In this document: positions 6,509-9,984 of the stretch, one piece after another
Layout of the letters: each line of letters begins with the position of its first letter
Position numbering within the stretch: position 1 is the stretch's first letter
Assembly (NCBI GenBank): GCA_964554475.1
Contig: CAZKOT010000041.1
Location: 1-9,984 of the forward strand
Direction of reading: 5' to 3'
Length of the DNA stretch: 9,984 bases
DNA from: CAJKWP01 sp964554475
GTDB taxonomy: Bacteria; Bacillota; Clostridia; Christensenellales; UBA1242
Made by a program: the position numbers and the translations under genes
Notes under the pieces: generated by a model
Databases searched by the model: none
Told to the model about the DNA's origin: nothing
The model's input: only the letters and a program-made list of their open reading frames with translations

Positions 6509-8536
6509 ATGAATAAAATTAAGGTTTTAGAACAGAACCTAATTAACAGAATTGCTGCTGGTGAAGTGGTTGAAAAACCCTCATCTGTTGTTAAAGAATT
6601 AGTTGAAAATAGTATAGATTCGGGTGCCACTCAAATTTCGATTGAAATTGAAAACGGGGGAACAAAAAAAATTATTGTAATTGACAACGGATGTGGAATG
6701 AGCGGTGAGGATTTAAAACTTTCTATTCTTCCTCATACAACTAGTAAAATTAACGATATTAATGATTTAGAAAAAATTTCGACTCTTGGTTTTCGTGGAG
6801 AAGCTTTGGCAAGTATATGTAGTGTTTCAAATGTTGAAATTGTTTCAAAAACCGAAAAAAGTGAAACTGGAACAAAAATTGTTGTTCATGGTGGCAAAAT
6901 TGAAAATTTTGTTGATGTTGGAGCACCAAATGGCACTTATATTGAAGTAAACAATCTTTTTTATAATACTCCTGTTCGTGCAAAGTTTTTGCGTAAACCA
7001 AAAACTGAAGAAGTTGACATTACCGATTATGTTGAAAGACTAATACTTGCAAACCCTCAAATTTCATTTAAATATATTGTTGAAGGAAAAATTGTGTATA
7101 ACACTCAAGGCACAAATTTACTTGATTGTATTTACATAATTTATGGGAAAGAAATTGCTTCAAAACTTATTGAAATAGATTTTCAAAAAGGAGAATATAA
7201 ACTAAATGGGTATATAGGAAAACCAGAGATTGCAAAAGGCAACCGAAATTATCAAACACTTTTAATTGAAAAACGATTTGTTAAAAACTTTATGATTTCA
7301 ACGAGTGTTCAAAATGGCTATGGTGATTTTTTAATGAAAGGAAAATTTCCTTTTTATGTGCTTAAATTATCTCTTCCTCTTGATAGTGTTGATGTAAATA
7401 TTCATCCTAGTAAATTGGAAGTAAAATTTGAACAACCTAATTTAATTTATTCTCTTTTTAATTCAGCAATTTCAAACGCTCTATTAACTTCAAATCAAAC
7501 AAAAGTGATTAATTTAATTAATCAAAATGAAGAAACTGAAAAAAACAAAGATAATTCTAATAATATAAATGTAAAAACAAGCTTCGAAGTTGAAAAAAAA
7601 GAAAAAGAGAATGATACTCAAAATAATAAGCAAACATTAACAAAAGAAGAGGGTATAAGTTACAATGAAAAAATTGATGAAGGCAATGAAGTAATCATAA
7701 AAGCTGATCTTACGGAGCAAAATAAAGAAAATTTTAAAGTAACCTTTTCACATTCGGGATTAATTGACGAAGTAATGCGAAATTCCATGATGCAATTAAA
7801 GAAAAAAGACGAAATTATAAAACTTGAAAATCAAAACAATGAAATTATTCAATTTGAAAGAAATGAAAAAGCAATAAAAAATTTTTCAAATGAAAAAGGT
7901 GAATTGCAAACAATTTTGCAAAAAAACAAACCGTTAAAACAAAATGAAATTAAAGAATTAAATTTAATCAAAAATTACAAAATTGTTGGAACAGTTTTAA
8001 GCACTTATGTTATTATTGAAACCATTGGAAACGTCTACTTTATTGATCAGCATGCTGCACATGAAAGAATTTTGTTTGATAAATTTATGCAAGAATTAAA
8101 AGAGCAAAATCCCATAACTCAAGAACTTTTGTTTCCTGTTATTCTAAATGTTAAGGACAAAGAATTCAATTTTTTAAAAGACCATATTAAACTTTTTGAA
8201 GATTTTGGTTTTTCAATCAATGAATTTGGGCATAACACATTTAAAATTTCTTCAATACCTTATATTTTTTCACAATTAAACATTACAGAATTTTTTTTAA
8301 ATGTTTTTGCTGAGGTTGATAATTACATTAAACAACCCATTGAATATTTAAAAGAAAACATTGCTACTAAAGCATGTAAAGCAGCTGTCAAAGCGGGGCA
8401 ATTTCTTGATGAAAATGAAATTGAAGAAATTTTAAAATTAATAGGAAATGGTGTTCTTCATTGTCCACACGGCAGACCTTTTGTTTTAAAATTAGAGCAA
8501 ACACAAATTGAAAAATGGTTTAAAAGGTTACAGTAA
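6509..8536 (+). CDS. mutL: DNA mismatch repair protein MutL (endonuclease-type)
   Basis: Couples mismatch recognition by MutS to strand incision; the ATPase dimer acts on DNA with the beta clamp. Seen: the N-terminal GHKL ATPase has KELVENSIDSGA (29-40; E30 and N34 correspond to the general base and Mg-binding Asn), DNGCGM (59-64), TLGFRGEAL (92-100) and FYNTPVRAKFL (151-161), followed by the S5-like domain (to ~330). A Lys/Glu/Asn-rich linker spans about 331-480. The C-terminal dimerisation/endonuclease domain has DQHAAHERILFD (513-524), ACKAAVKAG (622-630), CPHGRPF (652-658) and the terminal FKR (671-673). QELLFP at 538-543 fits the C-terminal clamp-binding motif. These motifs mark the MutH-independent nicking type. 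The last acidic residue of DQHA-x2-E-x4-E is Asp (D524) instead of Glu. Length 675 aa is normal. It follows mutS by 31 bp with its own strong Shine-Dalgarno. Confidence 0.98.
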   Translation: MNKIKVLEQNLINRIAAGEVVEKPSSVVKELVENSIDSGATQISIEIENGGTKKIIVIDNGCGMSGEDLKLSILPHTTSKINDINDLEKISTLGFRGEALASICSVSNVEIVSKTEKSETGTKIVVHGGKIENFVDVGAPNGTYIEVNNLFYNTPVRAKFLRKPKTEEVDITDYVERLILANPQISFKYIVEGKIVYNTQGTNLLDCIYIIYGKEIASKLIEIDFQKGEYKLNGYIGKPEIAKGNRNYQTLLIEKRFVKNFMISTSVQNGYGDFLMKGKFPFYVLKLSLPLDSVDVNIHPSKLEVKFEQPNLIYSLFNSAISNALLTSNQTKVINLINQNEETEKNKDNSNNINVKTSFEVEKKEKENDTQNNKQTLTKEEGISYNEKIDEGNEVIIKADLTEQNKENFKVTFSHSGLIDEVMRNSMMQLKKKDEIIKLENQNNEIIQFERNEKAIKNFSNEKGELQTILQKNKPLKQNEIKELNLIKNYKIVGTVLSTYVIIETIGNVYFIDQHAAHERILFDKFMQELKEQNPITQELLFPVILNVKDKEFNFLKDHIKLFEDFGFSINEFGHNTFKISSIPYIFSQLNITEFFLNVFAEVDNYIKQPIEYLKENIATKACKAAVKAGQFLDENEIEEILKLIGNGVLHCPHGRPFVLKLEQTQIEKWFKRLQ

Positions 8537-8642
8537 TTATGATTAAATTAAGAGCTAGCATTTAGGTTTTCTTGCAATTTTTTAAAAAACAAATTATTAT
8601 AAATCCTTTCGACTTAAAAAATTATAAAAAAGAAGAAAAAAA
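8537..8642. other. mutL-ynbB intergenic gap
   Basis: 106 bp, AT-rich, with no ORF and no remnant of miaA or hfq that I can see. A T6A6 run (8578-8589) is self-complementary but has no loop and no G-C pairs, so I do not call it a terminator. A TATAAA-like hexamer at 8623-8628 might be a -10 for ynbB, but no -35 partner is convincing. Confidence 0.5.
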
Positions 8643-9839
8643 ATGAATACAAAATTAATGGAATTTGAAAAAAAATGTGGCAAGGTTTTTTCAAAACTCG
8701 ACGATATTTCTTTTGAAAATCAAAAAAAAGTTTTAAAAGCATTTTCAGATTGTAATATCACCACAAATTGTTTTGCAGGAACAACTGGTTATGGCTATGG
8801 TGATTTGGGAAGAGAAAAACTTTCTTGTCTTTTTGCAAAAGTGTTTGAAACCGAAGATGCAATAATTTCACCTAGTTTTACATGTGGTTCGCATGCAATT
8901 TCTTGTGCACTTTTTGGACTATTACGTCCTAATGATGTTTTACTTTCAATAACAGGAAAACCATATGACACTTTGAATATTAGTATTTTTGGAAATAAGA
9001 ATAATGATATTGGAAGTTTAAAAGATTTTGGGGTGGTTTATAAAGAGGTTGATATTGTAACAGGGGATAAGGAAAAAATTTTTGATGAAATAAAAATTAT
9101 TAAACCTAAAGTAATTTTTTTGCAACGCTCACGTGGTTACAAGTGGATTAGTGAATTGTCAGTAAAAGACATCCTTGAAATCACTGAAAAAATTAAAAAA
9201 ATTTCTCCGTCTTCATTTATTTTTTTGGATAATTGTTATGGGGAATTTACTGATTATGTTGAACCAACAAAATTTATTGATGTTTGTGCTGGTTCTTTAA
9301 TTAAAAATCCTGGAGGAGGAATTGCCCAAACGGGCGGATATATTTGTGGCACAAAAAAAGCAATTGATTTAATTTCCGGAAGGTTTACATCACCTTCATT
9401 ACTTACTGAAGTTGGAAGTTTTGAACAAGGTTATCGTAATTTTTTTCAAGGATTATTTTTGGCCCCACATGTTACAATCGGTGCTGCAAAAGGAATTTAT
9501 TTAATTTCAGAAATTTTACAATCAAAAGGTTTTGATGTTTTATCTTCAAGTGGTGAAATTATTTTATCTGTTAAATTTAAAAATGAAGAACAACTTGTTA
9601 AATTTATTCAACTTGTTCAAAAGTATTCACCCATTGACAGTAATGCAGTTCCATTTCCCTGGGATATGCCTGGTTATTTAGACAAAGTTATTATGGCAGC
9701 AGGTACTTTTGTTAGTGGTGCATCAATTGAACTTTCGGCAGATGCTCCCATTCGTCCACCATACATTGGTTATCTTCAAGGTGGAATAACATACGAACAT
9801 TGTAAAATTTTTGCCGAAGTCATTCTTGAAAAATTTTAG
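8643..9839 (+). CDS. ynbB: Methionine gamma-lyase-family PLP enzyme (YnbB / 'aluminium resistance' family)
   Basis: Fold-type I PLP-dependent enzyme related to Cys/Met-metabolism lyases. Family members are labelled methionine gamma-lyase family or aluminium resistance protein, but the true substrate is not settled. Seen: GTTGYGYGDLGREKL (46-60) and SHAISCALFGLLRPND (83-98), the expected PLP phosphate/ring region; ITGKPYDTL (103-111); DNCYGEF (196-202), whose D196 should contact the PLP pyridine nitrogen; and GSLIKNPGGG (217-226), with K221 as the likely Schiff-base lysine. The C-terminal part keeps PFPWDMPGY and ELSADAPIRPPY. Length 398 aa is near the family norm and no lesion is visible. The start at 8643 has only a weak AGAAG ribosome site at 8631-8635. 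It lies 106 bp after mutL, where Clostridia and Bacilli often carry miaA or hfq in between; neither is here. It could share the mutSL transcript or have its own promoter, as the AT-rich gap allows either. Confidence 0.92.
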   Translation: MNTKLMEFEKKCGKVFSKLDDISFENQKKVLKAFSDCNITTNCFAGTTGYGYGDLGREKLSCLFAKVFETEDAIISPSFTCGSHAISCALFGLLRPNDVLLSITGKPYDTLNISIFGNKNNDIGSLKDFGVVYKEVDIVTGDKEKIFDEIKIIKPKVIFLQRSRGYKWISELSVKDILEITEKIKKISPSSFIFLDNCYGEFTDYVEPTKFIDVCAGSLIKNPGGGIAQTGGYICGTKKAIDLISGRFTSPSLLTEVGSFEQGYRNFFQGLFLAPHVTIGAAKGIYLISEILQSKGFDVLSSSGEIILSVKFKNEEQLVKFIQLVQKYSPIDSNAVPFPWDMPGYLDKVIMAAGTFVSGASIELSADAPIRPPYIGYLQGGITYEHCKIFAEVILEKF

Positions 9840-9860
9840 TAATTCATGCTGTTGAAAAAT

Positions 9861-9898
9861 GGACGCAAAAAATTAACAAATTTTTGCTGTTGCGCTCC
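9861..9898. other. Long imperfect hairpin downstream of ynbB
   Basis: The inner stem pairs GCAAAAAATT (9865-9874) with AATTTTTGC (9879-9887) around an AACA loop, with one bulged A. Flanking GGA (9861-9863) can pair with TCC (9896-9898), and CGC with GCG, to extend it. It lacks a clean U-tract on either strand, so it may be an RNA structure or repeat arm rather than a plain terminator. Confidence 0.35.
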
Positions 9899-9934
9899 TC
9901 ACAACTTACTTCGGGCTTCAAGTATTTGCCCTTA

Positions 9935-9954
9935 AAAAACACTAGCGTGTTTTT
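9935..9954 (+). terminator. Putative intrinsic terminator after ynbB
   Basis: AAAAACAC (9935-9942) and GTGTTTTT (9947-9954) form a perfect 8-bp stem with a 4-base TAGC loop, and the right arm ends in a T run. It lies about 96 bp after the ynbB stop. The stem has few G-C pairs, and the symmetric A/T ends mean it could work in both directions. Confidence 0.4.
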
Positions 9955-9984
9955 GTTGTTCGGGACTGCCAAACGCCGACGAGC

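Larger units (their letters stand above)
9844..9984 (-). other. GC-shifted structured tail; open minus-strand frame (possible partial CDS or interspersed repeat)
   Basis: The last ~125 bp are about 44% GC, against a much more AT-rich rest of the window, and contain several inverted repeats: the two hairpins listed separately and GGGC/GCCC at 9913-9916 and 9928-9931. The minus strand has a frame open from the window edge to a TGA at 9846-9844 (46 codons; includes RRRLAVPNNK and YLKPEVSCEERN). This could be the 3' end of a convergent gene. However, its codons (CGT CGG CGT, GTC CCG) differ from the neighbours, no family is recognised, and a terminator-like hairpin lies inside it. I favour a non-coding interspersed repeat or structured RNA with an accidental open frame, at moderate confidence. 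Confidence 0.35.

Noticed and set aside
3902..7001. Minus-strand open frames within mutS and mutL
   Set aside because: These are shadows of AT-rich coding sequence on the other strand, with no family signal.
8578..8589. T6A6 run as mutL terminator
   Set aside because: It has no loop and no G-C pairs; such runs are expected by chance in this composition.
1..9984. Defence system, CRISPR array, prophage or transposon content
   Set aside because: All five complete genes belong to well-known housekeeping families, and no spaced direct repeats, transposase or integrase motifs were seen.

Overview
The window is AT-rich (roughly 70% or more A+T in the coding regions) and uses the standard code: Trp is TGG and no TGA is read through. 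It carries the block miaB-mutS-mutL followed by a YnbB-type PLP enzyme, an order typical of low-GC Firmicutes. An uncultured, host-associated Clostridia or Bacilli lineage is the best guess. Having mutS and mutL, and lacking TGA-Trp codons, argues against classical Mollicutes. This placement rests on gene order and composition only.

Layout. Positions 9-2294 (minus) hold a complete bifunctional class A penicillin-binding protein. A 316-bp divergent intergenic region (2295-2610) separates it from a plus-strand series: miaB (2611-3816), mutS (3865-6477), mutL (6509-8536) and a methionine gamma-lyase-family / YnbB gene (8643-9839). The gaps are 48, 31 and 106 bp. The mutS and mutL starts have good Shine-Dalgarno sequences. 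The pbp and miaB starts have none, and each has a -10-like hexamer only 6-8 nt before its ATG, so both may be transcribed as leaderless or nearly leaderless mRNAs. The last ~125 bp are much richer in GC (about 44%), contain several inverted repeats including a terminator-like hairpin, and look like a different kind of sequence, possibly an interspersed repeat or the 3' end of a convergent gene.

How the genes work together. MutS and MutL are the mismatch-recognition and nicking/matchmaking parts of methyl-independent mismatch repair. MiaB methylthiolates isopentenyl-A37 of tRNAs. It is a frequent co-transcribed neighbour of mutSL in Firmicutes, usually together with miaA, which is not in this window. 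The YnbB-type enzyme is a common downstream neighbour with uncertain physiology. The class A PBP acts separately, in peptidoglycan polymerisation and crosslinking.

The main oddities are a MiaB that ends before the TRAM RNA-binding domain, a MutL with Asp replacing the last Glu of the endonuclease motif, the putative leaderless promoters, and the structured GC-shifted tail. I found no CRISPR array, transposase, tRNA/rRNA gene or phage module, and no clearly new multi-gene system.
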